Assembly: GCF_000377205.1 (NCBI RefSeq)
Contig: NZ_KB897905.1
Span: 145,426-209,425, forward strand
Reading direction: 5' to 3'
Length of the DNA stretch: 64,000 nt
Source of the DNA: Thioalkalivibrio sp. ALJ3
GTDB lineage: Bacteria > Pseudomonadota > Gammaproteobacteria > Ectothiorhodospirales > Ectothiorhodospiraceae
Shown here piece after piece: positions 34,186 through 42,652 of this stretch (its first letter is position 1; each line of letters begins with the position of its first letter). The position numbers and the translations under genes were made by a program. A model generated the notes under the pieces. It was not told the DNA's origin. It ran no database searches and worked only from the letters and a program-made list of their open reading frames with translations.

Positions 34186-34631
34186 ATGAAGGCCGCCACT
34201 CCCCAACTGAACCACGAGGCGATCTGCCGCATGCAGGCGCGATGTGTCTGCTGGAGTCCGTGCTCGAATGGGACGAGCAGGCGATCCGTTGCCGCGCCAC
34301 CGGCCACCGCGCCCCCGACAACCCCCTGCGTAACGCAACCGGGCTCCCGGCCCTGGCGGCGCTCGAGTACGGCGCCCAGGCGATGGCCGTGCATGGCGCC
34401 CTGCTGGCCGACACCGGGCCACCAAAGGCCGGCTTCCTGGCCGCGGTACGCAACCTGCGCGTACACCGCGCTCTGCTGGACGACCTGAGCGCGGATCTCG
34501 ACATCACGGCCCGCAGCGTGATGTCGGATCGCAACAGCTCCATCTATGATCTCGAGGTGTCGGCCGACGGCGAGCCCGTCCTGTCCGCGCGGGCGACCGT
34601 GATCCTGCAACCGGAGGACAGCCCGGCATGA
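34186..34631 (+). CDS. Hotdog dehydratase (ApeP-like), 5' end apparently frame-disrupted
   Basis: The body, from ATG 34242 to 34631, encodes 129 residues of an ApeP-type hotdog dehydratase (MCLLESVLEW, NPLRNATGLPALAALEYGAQAMAVHG, GFLAAVRNLRVHRALL). Just upstream in the same frame the DNA still reads DLPHAGA, completing the family's conserved PHAGxMCLLD-like N-terminal motif. That frame opens at a stop (34161-34163) and contains no ATG, GTG or TTG before 34242. A well-placed ATG with AGGA upstream exists at 34186, but it is in another frame (MKAATPQLNHEAICR). The simplest reading is a small indel between about 34205 and 34230, natural or a sequence error. Its product would work with the ApeI-like dehydratase. 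Confidence 0.75.
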
Positions 34632-35350
34632 GCCATCGCGCACTGATCACCGGCGCCAGCGGCGCCATCGGACAGGCCATCGCGCGGGCGCTCGCCAGTA
34701 CCGGCTGCGAGGTACTGCTGCACGCACACCGCAACCCCGAGCCCGCCCGGGAGCTGGCCGATCAGATCCGCTCCGACGGGGGGCAGGCCGATGTCCTGGT
34801 CTTCGATATTACCGATGCCGATGCCGCACGCGCGCAGCTGGAACCCGTCGCAGCCGCACAGCCCGTGCAGGTCCTGGTGCACAACGCGGGCGTGCACGAC
34901 GATGCCCCCCTGGCCGGCATGAGCCCCGAGCAATGGGCCCGGCCGATCGATGTCGCGCTCAACGGGTTCTACAACGTGGTGCAGCCGCTACTGCTGCCCA
35001 TGATCACCACCCGCTGGGGACGTGTGATTGCGATCTCCTCCGTGGCCGGCGTGGTCGGCAACCGTGGCCAGGCCAATTACGCCGCGGCCAAGTCGGGACT
35101 GCACGGTGCCATCCGCTCGCTGGCGCAGGAAGTCGGGTCACGCGGCATCACGGCCAATGCGGTGGCCCCGGGAATCATCGAAACTTCGATGAGCGAATCC
35201 AGCTTCGACGCCGAAACGATCAAGCGCATGGTGCCCGTGCAGCGCGCCGGACGTCCCGAAGAGGTCGCCGGACTGGTGGCCTATCTGGCCTCCGAACAGG
35301 CCGGCTATGTCTCCGGGCAGGTGATCGGTATCAATGGCGCACTGGCCTGA
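34628..35350 (+). CDS. 3-oxoacyl-ACP reductase (FabG-like)
   Basis: A 240-residue classical SDR that would reduce the 3-keto group formed by the ketosynthase. The cofactor motif is TGASGAIGQAIA (8-19), NAG appears at 86-88, and the catalytic Ser137/138, Tyr151 and Lys155 are in ISSVAGVVGNRGQANYAAAKSG. C-terminal GYVSGQVIGINGAL is FabG-like. It overlaps the dehydratase stop as ATGA. It resembles the ApeQ-type reductases of aryl polyene pathways; context rather than sequence sets it apart from housekeeping FabG. Confidence 0.92.
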   Translation: MSHRALITGASGAIGQAIARALASTGCEVLLHAHRNPEPARELADQIRSDGGQADVLVFDITDADAARAQLEPVAAAQPVQVLVHNAGVHDDAPLAGMSPEQWARPIDVALNGFYNVVQPLLLPMITTRWGRVIAISSVAGVVGNRGQANYAAAKSGLHGAIRSLAQEVGSRGITANAVAPGIIETSMSESSFDAETIKRMVPVQRAGRPEEVAGLVAYLASEQAGYVSGQVIGINGALA

Positions 35351-35359
35351 GTCGAGCCG

Positions 35360-36100
35360 ATGGCGGTCGTCCACGCCCTGATACCGGCCCATAACGAGGC
35401 ACCCACGATCGCCACCGTGGTCGCGGCTACTCGTCCCCACGTCGACCGGGTGATCGTGGTCGACGATGGCTCGCGGGATGACACCGCCGACCGGGTCCCA
35501 TCCGAACCCGGGGTCGTGGAGGTCCTGCGTTTAGCGCGAAACCGCGGCAAGGCGAACGCGCTGTGGACTGGTATGCAGCACGCCCTGGAACAGGGGGCGG
35601 ATGCCGTGGTCACGTTGGATGCGGATGGCCAGCACGATGCCTCGGAGATACCGAACCTGATCGCCGCCTGGCGCACCCACCCCGACCATCTGGTAATCGG
35701 GGCGCGGCTCAAGGGGCGGGAAGCCACGCCCCCTCTGCGTCTGTTCGGCAACCGGACCGCCGACTTCTGGATTGGCTGGGCCTCGGGACAACCTCTGCAC
35801 GATTCGCAGTCCGGCTTTCGCCTGTATCCGGCATCGCTACTGCGACGGCTCACGTTGCCCCATGACGAGCGCCGCAGCTTTGTATTCGAGAGCGAGGCCC
35901 TGATCGAGGCCGAGCGCCTGGGGTTCCCGGTCACCCTGGTTCCCGTACGCTGCATCTATCCGGATCAGCACCGCGCAAGCCATTTCCGGGCCGCCACGGA
36001 CACCCTGCGCATTATCCGGATGGTCGCCCTGCGCCTGCTTGCACGCGGTTTGCACCCACTCGGCCTGCTGCGGCATCTGGGGCTGCTTCGCCGGCCCTGA
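35360..36100 (+). CDS. Family 2 glycosyltransferase of aryl polyene cluster
   Basis: A 246-residue GT-A-type glycosyltransferase. Visible motifs are the N-terminal ALIPAHNEAPTIATVV, VVDDGSRDDT, the metal-binding DADGQHD, and DSQSGFRLYP. The C-terminal HFRAATDTLRIIRMVALRLL helix may associate with the membrane. It starts 9 bases after the reductase stop and is the last gene of the operon. It probably decorates the aryl polyene or makes its glycosyl/phosphoethanolamine-type anchor; the acceptor is unknown. After the stop lies a T-rich stretch and a hairpin, GCGTGGC (36145-36151) with GCCACGC (36160-36166), without a following T-run. Confidence 0.88.
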   Translation: MAVVHALIPAHNEAPTIATVVAATRPHVDRVIVVDDGSRDDTADRVPSEPGVVEVLRLARNRGKANALWTGMQHALEQGADAVVTLDADGQHDASEIPNLIAAWRTHPDHLVIGARLKGREATPPLRLFGNRTADFWIGWASGQPLHDSQSGFRLYPASLLRRLTLPHDERRSFVFESEALIEAERLGFPVTLVPVRCIYPDQHRASHFRAATDTLRIIRMVALRLLARGLHPLGLLRHLGLLRRP

Positions 36101-36209
36101 AAGTCACGGAACAGTCGGATTCTTAAATCTTTTTCTCGGGACAGGCGTGGCAATTCGCAGCCACGCTGCCTACACTGCGAAGTGATCATTCATCATCAAG
36201 GACGACACT

Positions 36210-36605
36210 ATGTCGACAAGACTCCTGCTGGTCCTTTTCGTGGCTGGCGTGCTCCTGCTGGCAGGCTGCCGCGGCACCGCCCCGGTGCAAGACGTCAGCG
36301 ACACCACGGTGACCGACGTGCACGGCGAGCGCCCGAGCGCGGAGCAGATGCAACAGGCCATCCGCAACGCCGGCGCGGCACTCGGATGGGAGATGAGCGA
36401 GGCCGACCCCGGTCTGCTGGAAGGCCGACTGGCGCTGCGCGACCACGTCGCGGTGGTCGAGATTCCCTACCGGGATGGGGAGTACAGCATCCGCTACAAG
36501 GATAGCTCGAACCTCAACTACGAGGATGGTCGCATTCACCCCAACTACAACAACTGGGTGCAGAACCTGGACAACCAGATCCGCGCGGAAGTCTCGGCCC
36601 TCTGA
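36210..36605 (+). CDS. Small lipoprotein of unknown function
   Basis: A 131-residue lipoprotein precursor with signal peptide and lipobox LLAGC (Cys20). The mature part has PSAEQMQQAIRNAGAALGWEMSEADPGLLEGRLALRDHVAVVEIPY, then YSIRYKDSSNLNYE and IHPNYNNWVQNLDNQI. This motif pattern (Asn/Tyr-rich C-terminus) is a recurrent family of uncharacterised small lipoproteins; I know no function. A TACACT at 36171-36176 is a possible -10 box. A strong hairpin terminator follows at 36631. It may be outer-membrane anchored. Confidence 0.82.
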   Translation: MSTRLLLVLFVAGVLLLAGCRGTAPVQDVSDTTVTDVHGERPSAEQMQQAIRNAGAALGWEMSEADPGLLEGRLALRDHVAVVEIPYRDGEYSIRYKDSSNLNYEDGRIHPNYNNWVQNLDNQIRAEVSAL

Positions 36606-36630
36606 CCCCCACCCTCCCCAGGGAAACCCA

Positions 36631-36656
36631 AAAGGCCGGGCTCATGCCCGGCCTTT
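36631..36656. terminator. Bidirectional intrinsic terminator
   Basis: AAAGGCCGGG (36631-36640) and CCCGGCCTTT (36647-36656) form a perfect 10-bp stem with a 6-base loop, 25 bases after the lipoprotein stop. The A/T ends serve both strands, fitting its position between convergent genes. Confidence 0.85.
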
Positions 36657-36718
36657 GATCAATCCGCCCATCCGAAACACCCGGTAGCAGACGCAACGCC
36701 TCCCATCCCGTCCTCTGT

Positions 36719-37204
36719 CTAGTCGTCACGTGGGCGCGACGCCCGGCTGTCGGTGTCGGAGGATTCACGGTAGTCGCTCTCATAGCGCCGGTCGGGCCCC
36801 TCACCCTCCGGCTCCGAGTCACGTTCACGATGGTCGCGGCCTTCGCCATCGCCATAGTCGCGATTCGGCACGTTCGACAACAGGCGTCCCGCGCGATCCT
36901 CCAGGCGATCCCGCGTGGGCTTGTCCGCCAGCTCCCCCGCACTCTGCGCGAGGTGGTGATAGAGGTCGCGATACGAGCCCGCCATCGTCGCGAACAGGGT
37001 GGCCGTCCGATCGAAGTGGTCGTTGACCTGACCCCGATAGCGCGTCAGTTCCTGCATGCGCCGATCCAGTTCCTCCTCCAGCTCGCGTATGAGTTTGCGC
37101 TCATCGCTGGTCACACGGCCCACCCAGAAACCCACCAGGCCAGCCACCACGATCGCCAGAATCCCAAGGGCCGTCCACAGCCCGACTGCCGTCTGATCTT
37201 CCAC
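36719..37204 (-). CDS. YhcB/ZapG-like (DUF1043) membrane protein
   Basis: A 161-residue protein with one N-terminal membrane helix (LWTALGILAIVVAGLVGFWVGRV), then a coiled coil (LIRELEEELDRRMQELTRYRGQVNDHFDRTATLFATMAGSYRDLYHHLAQSAGEL) and a disordered, Arg/Asp-rich tail. The AGSYRDLYHHLA segment is typical of DUF1043/YhcB (ZapG), which in E. coli links cell elongation and division and envelope growth. GTG 37204 is chosen because GGAAGGT is just upstream; the frame extends to 37246 without a better site. Transcribed toward the terminator at 36631-36656. Confidence 0.85.
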   Translation of the reverse strand: MEDQTAVGLWTALGILAIVVAGLVGFWVGRVTSDERKLIRELEEELDRRMQELTRYRGQVNDHFDRTATLFATMAGSYRDLYHHLAQSAGELADKPTRDRLEDRAGRLLSNVPNRDYGDGEGRDHRERDSEPEGEGPDRRYESDYRESSDTDSRASRPRDD

Positions 37205-37399
37205 TGTCACCTTCCACGAGGAAACACGAAGGCCATTGTGCCGCACGACTACGGTGAACGCACTCGCTGCCCCCCGCCGCTGCCGTGCTAATCTCCTTCG
37301 ACGCGAACTACGTCAACGGAACCCACCCAACCTGGCGAGGGGTACATGTTCGATCAACTGCCGAAACCGTCGATCGACGCATCCGAAGGACGCTGAACG

Positions 37400-38005
37400 A
37401 TGAGCCGGATGAAGACCGCGGGCTGGACACTCCCGATCCTCATTATCGGCCTGGCCGGGCTCCTGTCCGGCTGCGCCCCCACCACGCTCAAGGCCCCGGC
37501 CGCCCCCGAGGATCCGGTCATCGTGGCCGTGCTGGACCATGGCCGCCATTCGAGCCTGGTCATCCCCAGCGATCCACCCGGGCACTGGTTGCGCTATTCC
37601 TATGGCGACTGGTCGTTCTACGTGGAACGCGAGACGGGACCCGGTGCGATGCTCGCAGCCGTGTTTGCTTCGACCCCGGCTGCACTGGGCCGCCAGGAGC
37701 TCGAGGGTGTCAACCTGAACGCAGCCGTGCGGGGCGGACTGCGGGTTCCGCTGGAGGACATCCACCACATCGAGGTCCCGGCCACGCGAGCACGCGCTCT
37801 GGTCGAAAAACTGGAGGCGATATGGGAGGACGGTGCCGACGAGCGCGTCGACTCGGACACCTGGGGCATGAGTTTCGTTGGTCACCCGGATGCCTACACG
37901 CTGCGACACAACTCGAACCGCGTGGTCGCGCAGTGGCTGGAGAGCCTGGATGTCGAGGTTTCGAGGAAACCGATACTGTCGAACTGGCGGGTCGAGGTCC
38001 CTTGA
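37400..38005 (+). CDS. Putative lipoprotein, weak DUF2459-like features
   Basis: A 201-residue lipoprotein precursor: signal peptide with lipobox LLSGC (Cys25). The mature part includes VAVLDHGRHSSLVIPSD, WLRYSYGDWSFYVE and LRHNSNRVVAQWLESL; these recall the 'HGWHT...L' and 'NSN...WL' pattern of DUF2459 proteins but the match is not strong. No function can be given. The ATG at 37400 is well supported by the signal sequence. It is convergent with dacB and separated from it by the MITE. Confidence 0.65.
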   Translation: MSRMKTAGWTLPILIIGLAGLLSGCAPTTLKAPAAPEDPVIVAVLDHGRHSSLVIPSDPPGHWLRYSYGDWSFYVERETGPGAMLAAVFASTPAALGRQELEGVNLNAAVRGGLRVPLEDIHHIEVPATRARALVEKLEAIWEDGADERVDSDTWGMSFVGHPDAYTLRHNSNRVVAQWLESLDVEVSRKPILSNWRVEVP

Positions 38006-38069
38006 TCCAGATCCCCGGCCTGTGGCATGGCACGAAGCTGCCCTCAAACGGCCTGCGGGCAACCTTGTG

Positions 38070-38300
38070 CTAGGGAGACGCTGATTTAATCGCGCGTCCG
38101 CGCTCGAGTCGCTTTTGCGTGCGAACAAGGCGCGGTGACTGCCGTGCAGTCATTCTGCACAAAGGAGCCGCAACGCCGTTCCCGCGCCCGTTTTTGATCA
38201 ACAACGGGCGGGTAGAACCACTACCCGCTACACGACGCGCCTTGTCTCGGAAAACAGGGGGCACCAACGCGGACGTGCAATTAAATCAGCGTCTCCCTAG
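38070..38300. mobile_element. MITE with 17-bp perfect terminal inverted repeats and CTAG duplication
   Basis: Ends GGAGACGCTGATTTAAT (38074-38090) and ATTAAATCAGCGTCTCC (38280-38296) are perfect inverted repeats, flanked by CTAG on each side (38070-38073, 38297-38300). Similarity continues inward with a few mismatches to about 31 bp, and ACAAGGCGCG occurs at the same offset (52-61) from both ends. Inside are three hairpins: TGACTGC/GCAGTCA (38136-38152), CCCGTT/AACGGG (38187-38208) and CGGGTAG/CTACCCG (38209-38227). There is no open frame. A 4-base YTAR-type duplication is typical of IS5-group transposases, so this 223-bp element is probably mobilised in trans by an IS5-like element. Confidence 0.85.
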
Positions 38301-39763
38301 AGGCCGTGCACCCATTCCAGGACGGCGTCCTGGAGGTTCCGCCCATGCCCAATGTGCGCCCGTGAGCCGTTCACCATCACCGCGACGATCACGTCGTCGC
38401 CGCTGGAGGTGCGGACATATCCCGCCACCGCCGAGACCTCGTTGATGTGGCCGGTTTTCAGGTGCATCTGTCCGCGCAAATCACCATTTCGGAAGCGGTT
38501 ACGCAGGGTTCCATCCAGTCCTGACAGCGCCAGGGAGGATTGGAACTCGGGACGGTGTGGGTGCTTCCAGCCCGCCTCAAGGATCTCGCCGAGTTGGCGC
38601 GCGGTCATGCGGGCATCGCGACTGAGACCCGAGCCGTTGTCGACCACCATGCCGCCGACATCCACGCCCATGTCGCGCAGCGAATTGACCAGGGCCTCGC
38701 GCCCCTTCTCCATCGTTGCGGGCGGGCCCTTCTTGCGCGCCCCCAGGGTGAGCAGCAGGTGATCGCTCATCACGTTCGAGCTCCACTTGTTGGAGACCCG
38801 GATCAGATCCGACAGGGGCCGCGAACGGTGGCGCACAATCGGCTCATCGTGCAGCACGGGCAGCACACCCGTACGCACCGTACCCGCCAATTCACCCCCC
38901 CACTGATCCCAAGCCATGCGGAACATCTCGGCATGATTGGCCTCCGGAGTGAGCACCGAACGCAGCATCTCGTAGTTGCCGCAATTCACTGGATACTGTC
39001 CGGAGAAGGTCACCCGCTGGGCGTCCTGATCGACATTGAACCGGATCCCCCTTTGCCACTCGCCGCAACCACCGCGCGTCGGTTGCAGGCGGTTGACGAC
39101 CTCGAGCCCGGGCAGGGGTGGATCGACCACCACATCGATGCCGTTGCCGCGGCGTTCGGGACGCACATGGAAGCGCTGGGCATTGGAATTCACATGCAGG
39201 GCATACGGCAGCTGGTTGTACGCCCGCAGTGGCTGGCGGTTGAAGTCTCCAGGGTCCCCATTCGGGAGCTGGAAGTGGCTGGCATCCAGGATCACATCGC
39301 CCTCGATGCGCTTGAGCCCGGTACGGCGCAACTCGCCGATCATGCTCCAGTATTCCTCGCTCACCATGCCCGGGTCGCCCGTCCCGCGGATCACCAGGTC
39401 GCCGCGCAGCACACCGTCCTGAACAGGGCGGGTGGCCCAGATCTCGGTTGTCCATGTGTAGTTCGGCCCCAACTCGTGCAGGGCCGCCAGCGAAGTGGCC
39501 AGCTTGACCGTCGAGGCCGGGTTAAAGGGGGTGTCTGCGTTGAGCCGGGCGAGAACGGCGCCGTCCGGGACACGCTGCACCCAGAGGCCCACCGAGGCGG
39601 GAGACAGACCTTGAGCCTGAATGGCCCGCTGCAGGGGCGATGGCAGGTGTTCGAACTGCGCCTGGGCCGGCGAGCCGACCAGCAACAGAGTCAAACACAG
39701 GATCCAGAAAAACGAAGTCCGGCGGAGCCACCGTCGGGAACCCCAGAAAAGACTCATGCGCAT
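38297..39763 (-). CDS. dacB: D-alanyl-D-alanine carboxypeptidase/endopeptidase DacB (PBP4)
   Basis: A periplasmic class C low-molecular-weight penicillin-binding protein (PBP4) acting as DD-carboxypeptidase and endopeptidase on peptidoglycan. A signal peptide (TSFFWILCLTLLLVGSPAQAQ) precedes the S13 peptidase domain. Active-site motifs are SxxK in NPASTVKLA, SxN in WSSNVMSD and KTG in HLKTGHINEVS. The long insertion between SxxK and SxN, typical of PBP4, is present. ATG 39763 is used; 39757 is an alternative. The TAG stop (38299-38297) is formed by the CTAG target duplication of the adjoining MITE. Confidence 0.93.
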   Translation of the reverse strand: MRMSLFWGSRRWLRRTSFFWILCLTLLLVGSPAQAQFEHLPSPLQRAIQAQGLSPASVGLWVQRVPDGAVLARLNADTPFNPASTVKLATSLAALHELGPNYTWTTEIWATRPVQDGVLRGDLVIRGTGDPGMVSEEYWSMIGELRRTGLKRIEGDVILDASHFQLPNGDPGDFNRQPLRAYNQLPYALHVNSNAQRFHVRPERRGNGIDVVVDPPLPGLEVVNRLQPTRGGCGEWQRGIRFNVDQDAQRVTFSGQYPVNCGNYEMLRSVLTPEANHAEMFRMAWDQWGGELAGTVRTGVLPVLHDEPIVRHRSRPLSDLIRVSNKWSSNVMSDHLLLTLGARKKGPPATMEKGREALVNSLRDMGVDVGGMVVDNGSGLSRDARMTARQLGEILEAGWKHPHRPEFQSSLALSGLDGTLRNRFRNGDLRGQMHLKTGHINEVSAVAGYVRTSSGDDVIVAVMVNGSRAHIGHGRNLQDAVLEWVHGL

Positions 39764-39882
39764 CGAAGCCACCACCCCGCAGCGGACACCGTATCGACAC
39801 GACAATAGTCACCCGCCATGGGAAGACTGGCAAGCCCCAAACGAACACAAACCCGGGCAGGCCAGGCAACCTCGAGATCGTC

Positions 39883-40848
39883 TCAGGCGCGTTCGAACGG
39901 AAAGTCGATGACCTGCTCGATACGCTCCGCGCCCAATAGCTGCATCAGCAGGCGATCCACCCCCAGCGCGACACCGGCACATTCCGGTAGACCCGACTCC
40001 AGCGCGGCCTCCAGATGGGCATCCGGCTGGGGCAGCGTCTGGCCTCGCTGGCGACGCAGGGCCTGGTCACGCTCGCGCCGCTCGTGAAACTGGCCGGGGT
40101 CGCTCAATTCGTGGTAACCATTGGCCAGCTCCAGCGCACCCCAGTACACCTCGAAGCGCGCCGCGAGCCGGACGTCATGCTGACAAGGGCGCGCCAGCAC
40201 CGCCTGGCTCTCGGGATAGTCAAACACCACCGTGAGCCGGGCGCCGGGAAACCCCGGCGCAATCACCAGGCTGATCAGGAGATCCAGCCAGGCGTCCCGA
40301 TCCAGCACCCCCTGAATCTCCATCCCATGCTGCACCGCGACAGCCTGCAGCTCGTCGGCATCGGCCACCAGAGGATCCACTCCCAGATACTGCTGGAACA
40401 ACGCCTGGTAAGAGATCTCGCGCAAGCGGGTCGGGCGTCTCCAGCTCGCGTCCAGGGCCGCCTGGCTCATGATCAGCGCCACCACCTCGCGCGCCAGGCG
40501 GCGGTGGTCCATCCCGTGGCGATACCACTCCAGCAGCGTAAACTCCGGATTGTGACGGGGCCCGGATTCGCCGCCCCGAAAGACGCGGGCAATCTGGTAG
40601 ATGTCAGGCGCGCCATCGGCAAGCAGACGCTTCATCGGGTATTCCGGCGAGGTCTGCAGGTAGCCGCTGGCACCGTCCGGGCTGGTCGCGGTCCAGCTCT
40701 CGACCATCGGGTCCAGCGGCGCCCCGTGGCTCAGGATCGGGGTTTCCACCTCGAGCACATTGCGTGCAGCAAAAAACCCGCGCAGGCCCGCCAGCAACCG
40801 CGCGCGCGCCTCCCGGGCCGCCGCGGCGCCCGGTCGCCAGTCGGTCAT
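39883..40848 (-). CDS. epmA: EF-P--(R)-beta-lysine ligase EpmA
   Basis: EpmA (PoxA/GenX/YjeA) is a class II lysyl-tRNA-synthetase paralogue that attaches (R)-beta-lysine to a lysine of EF-P. The 321-residue protein lacks the tRNA anticodon domain. Class II motifs are visible: VETPILSHGAPLDPMVESW, YLQTSPEYPMKRLLA, IYQIARVFRGGESGPRHNPEFTLLEWY and GVALGVDRLLMQLLG. ATG 40848 is preceded by GGGAGG. It is downstream of efp (19 bases) on the same strand, and epmB is divergent, so all three known genes for this modification are neighbours. Confidence 0.95.
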   Translation of the reverse strand: MTDWRPGAAAAREARARLLAGLRGFFAARNVLEVETPILSHGAPLDPMVESWTATSPDGASGYLQTSPEYPMKRLLADGAPDIYQIARVFRGGESGPRHNPEFTLLEWYRHGMDHRRLAREVVALIMSQAALDASWRRPTRLREISYQALFQQYLGVDPLVADADELQAVAVQHGMEIQGVLDRDAWLDLLISLVIAPGFPGARLTVVFDYPESQAVLARPCQHDVRLAARFEVYWGALELANGYHELSDPGQFHERRERDQALRRQRGQTLPQPDAHLEAALESGLPECAGVALGVDRLLMQLLGAERIEQVIDFPFERA

Positions 40849-40867
40849 GCCCGGCCTCCCGCGACGA

Positions 40868-41431
40868 TCAGACGCGCGAGACGTACTCGCCGGAGCGGGT
40901 ATCGACCTTGACCGTCTCCCCTTCCTCGACGAACAGCGGGACCTTGACCACAGCACCGCTCTCCAGCGTTGCGGGCTTGGTACCGCCCTGGGCGGTATCA
41001 CCGCGTACGCCCGGGTCGCACTGGGTAATCTTCATCTCGACGAAGGCCGGGGGCACCACCGACAGCGGCTCGCCGTTCCACAGGGTTACGGTGCAGACAT
41101 CCTGTTCCTTCAGCCACTGACCGCAGCCACCCAGCGCCGCCTCGCCGACCGCGTACTGTTCAAAGGTATCCGGCACCATGAAATGCCAGAACTCGCCATC
41201 GTTGTAGAGATACTGCATCTCGGTATCCATGACATCGGCCGCCTCGACCGACTCCCCGGACTTGAAGGTCTTTTCCAGCACCCGCCCCGTGCGCAGGTTG
41301 CGCAGCTTGACGCGGTTGAAGGCCTGGCCCTTGCCCGGCTTGACGAATTCGTTCTCGACGATGGCCTGCGGGTCGCCATCCAGCAGGAGTTTGAGACCGG
41401 CCTTGAATTCGTTGGTACTGTAGGTTGCCAT
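40868..41431 (-). CDS. efp: Elongation factor P
   Basis: EF-P rescues ribosomes stalled at polyproline stretches. The 187-residue protein has the three-domain beta layout; domain I carries the modified lysine at Lys34 in VKPGKGQAF, the target of EpmA/EpmB beta-lysylation. Domain II ([22 protein letters not shown]) and the domain III signature ([25 protein letters not shown]) are intact. ATG 41431 begins the family sequence [16 protein letters not shown]. Co-directional with epmA, divergent from epmB with a 61-base shared promoter region. Confidence 0.98.
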   Translation of the reverse strand: MATYSTNEFKAGLKLLLDGDPQAIVENEFVKPGKGQAFNRVKLRNLRTGRVLEKTFKSGESVEAADVMDTEMQYLYNDGEFWHFMVPDTFEQYAVGEAALGGCGQWLKEQDVCTVTLWNGEPLSVVPPAFVEMKITQCDPGVRGDTAQGGTKPATLESGAVVKVPLFVEEGETVKVDTRSGEYVSRV

Positions 41432-41492
41432 TGCGCGTCAGTCCTCAAGCGATTGCGTGGCGCGGACACGACCGCCCACAAACGAGCCCGCC

Positions 41493-42557
41493 ATGTCCAC
41501 AAAGCCCGTCATGATAACGCGCACGCCGCGGGGAACCCAGCCGATCCAGCGGAACCCGGCGGAGCGCCTCACCCCCGCCTGGCAGCAAGCCCTCGCCAGC
41601 GCGATCCGTGACCCGGAAACCCTGGCCCGCGAACTGGAGCTGGAGCCGGACCGCCTGCCCGGTCTGCACGCCGGCCATGCCCTGTTTCGCGTGCGTGTCC
41701 CGAGAAGCTACCTCGCGCGCATGCGCAAGCGGGATCCACACGACCCCCTTTTACTCCAGGTCCTGCCGCAGAATCGGGAAACCGAGGAGCATCCGGGATT
41801 CGTGGCGGATCCGGTGGGCGACCACGACGCCCTGGCCGCACCTGGCCTCGTGCACAAATACCACGGTCGTGTTCTGCTGCTGACGACCGGGGCCTGCGCA
41901 GTGCACTGTCGCTACTGTTTCCGCCGCGAGTTTCCGTATAGCGAACACAACGCATCGCAACAGGACTGGTCGCCGGCTCTCGCCTACATCAAGGCCGATG
42001 CATCGATCCGCGAGGTTATCCTGAGCGGTGGCGACCCGCTGTCGCTGTCGGATCGCCGCCTCGCCGACCTGGCTCAACGCCTGGAGGCCATTCCCCACCT
42101 CGAGCGCCTGCGCATCCACACGCGGCTGCCGGTCGTCCTGCCGGAGCGGGTGGATGACCAGCTGCTGGACTGGCTGGGCAACGGACGCCTGCATCATGTG
42201 CTGGTCCTGCATGCCAACCACCCACGAGAATTTGCCGAGCCGGCCGCCCCGGCCCTCGCGCGTCTGCGCGAGTGCGGCATTGCACTGCTGAACCAGGCGG
42301 TTCTGCTGGCCGGGATCAACGATGATCCCGACACCCTCTGCGAACTCCAGGAGGCCGGCTTTCGCCACGGGATCCTGCCCTATTATCTCCACCTGCTCGA
42401 TCGTACGCGGGGGACCGCTCATTTCGAGGTCCCGGAACGGCGTGCGCTGGAGTTGCACCAGGCCATGCATGCCCGGTTGCCCGGCTATTTGGTACCGCGT
42501 CTGGTCCGCGAGATCCCGGGGGAACCCGGCAAAACGCCATGGTGGACCAAGATGTGA
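41493..42557 (+). CDS. epmB: EF-P beta-lysylation protein EpmB (lysine 2,3-aminomutase)
   Basis: A radical SAM, PLP-dependent lysine 2,3-aminomutase that makes (R)-beta-lysine for EpmA. The iron-sulfur motif is CAVHCRYCFRREFPY (CxxxCxxC). Other family segments are PGLVHKYHGRVLLLTTGAC, ILSGGDPLSLSDRRL, RIHTRLPVVLPERV, and GILPYYLHLLDRTRGTAHF with the PLP-lysine region. ATG 41493 gives about 354 residues; a GTG at 41457 also exists but lies close to the efp promoter region. No epmC hydroxylase gene is seen nearby. Confidence 0.95.
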   Translation: MSTKPVMITRTPRGTQPIQRNPAERLTPAWQQALASAIRDPETLARELELEPDRLPGLHAGHALFRVRVPRSYLARMRKRDPHDPLLLQVLPQNRETEEHPGFVADPVGDHDALAAPGLVHKYHGRVLLLTTGACAVHCRYCFRREFPYSEHNASQQDWSPALAYIKADASIREVILSGGDPLSLSDRRLADLAQRLEAIPHLERLRIHTRLPVVLPERVDDQLLDWLGNGRLHHVLVLHANHPREFAEPAAPALARLRECGIALLNQAVLLAGINDDPDTLCELQEAGFRHGILPYYLHLLDRTRGTAHFEVPERRALELHQAMHARLPGYLVPRLVREIPGEPGKTPWWTKM

Positions 42558-42652
42558 AACCGAAAGCACTCCAGTTGATCAGCGCCCCCCCTGGAAGGTG
42601 CTACAGTGAGCGAATGCCCGGCCACCGACGGTGCGATCCCCAGACCCCAGCC

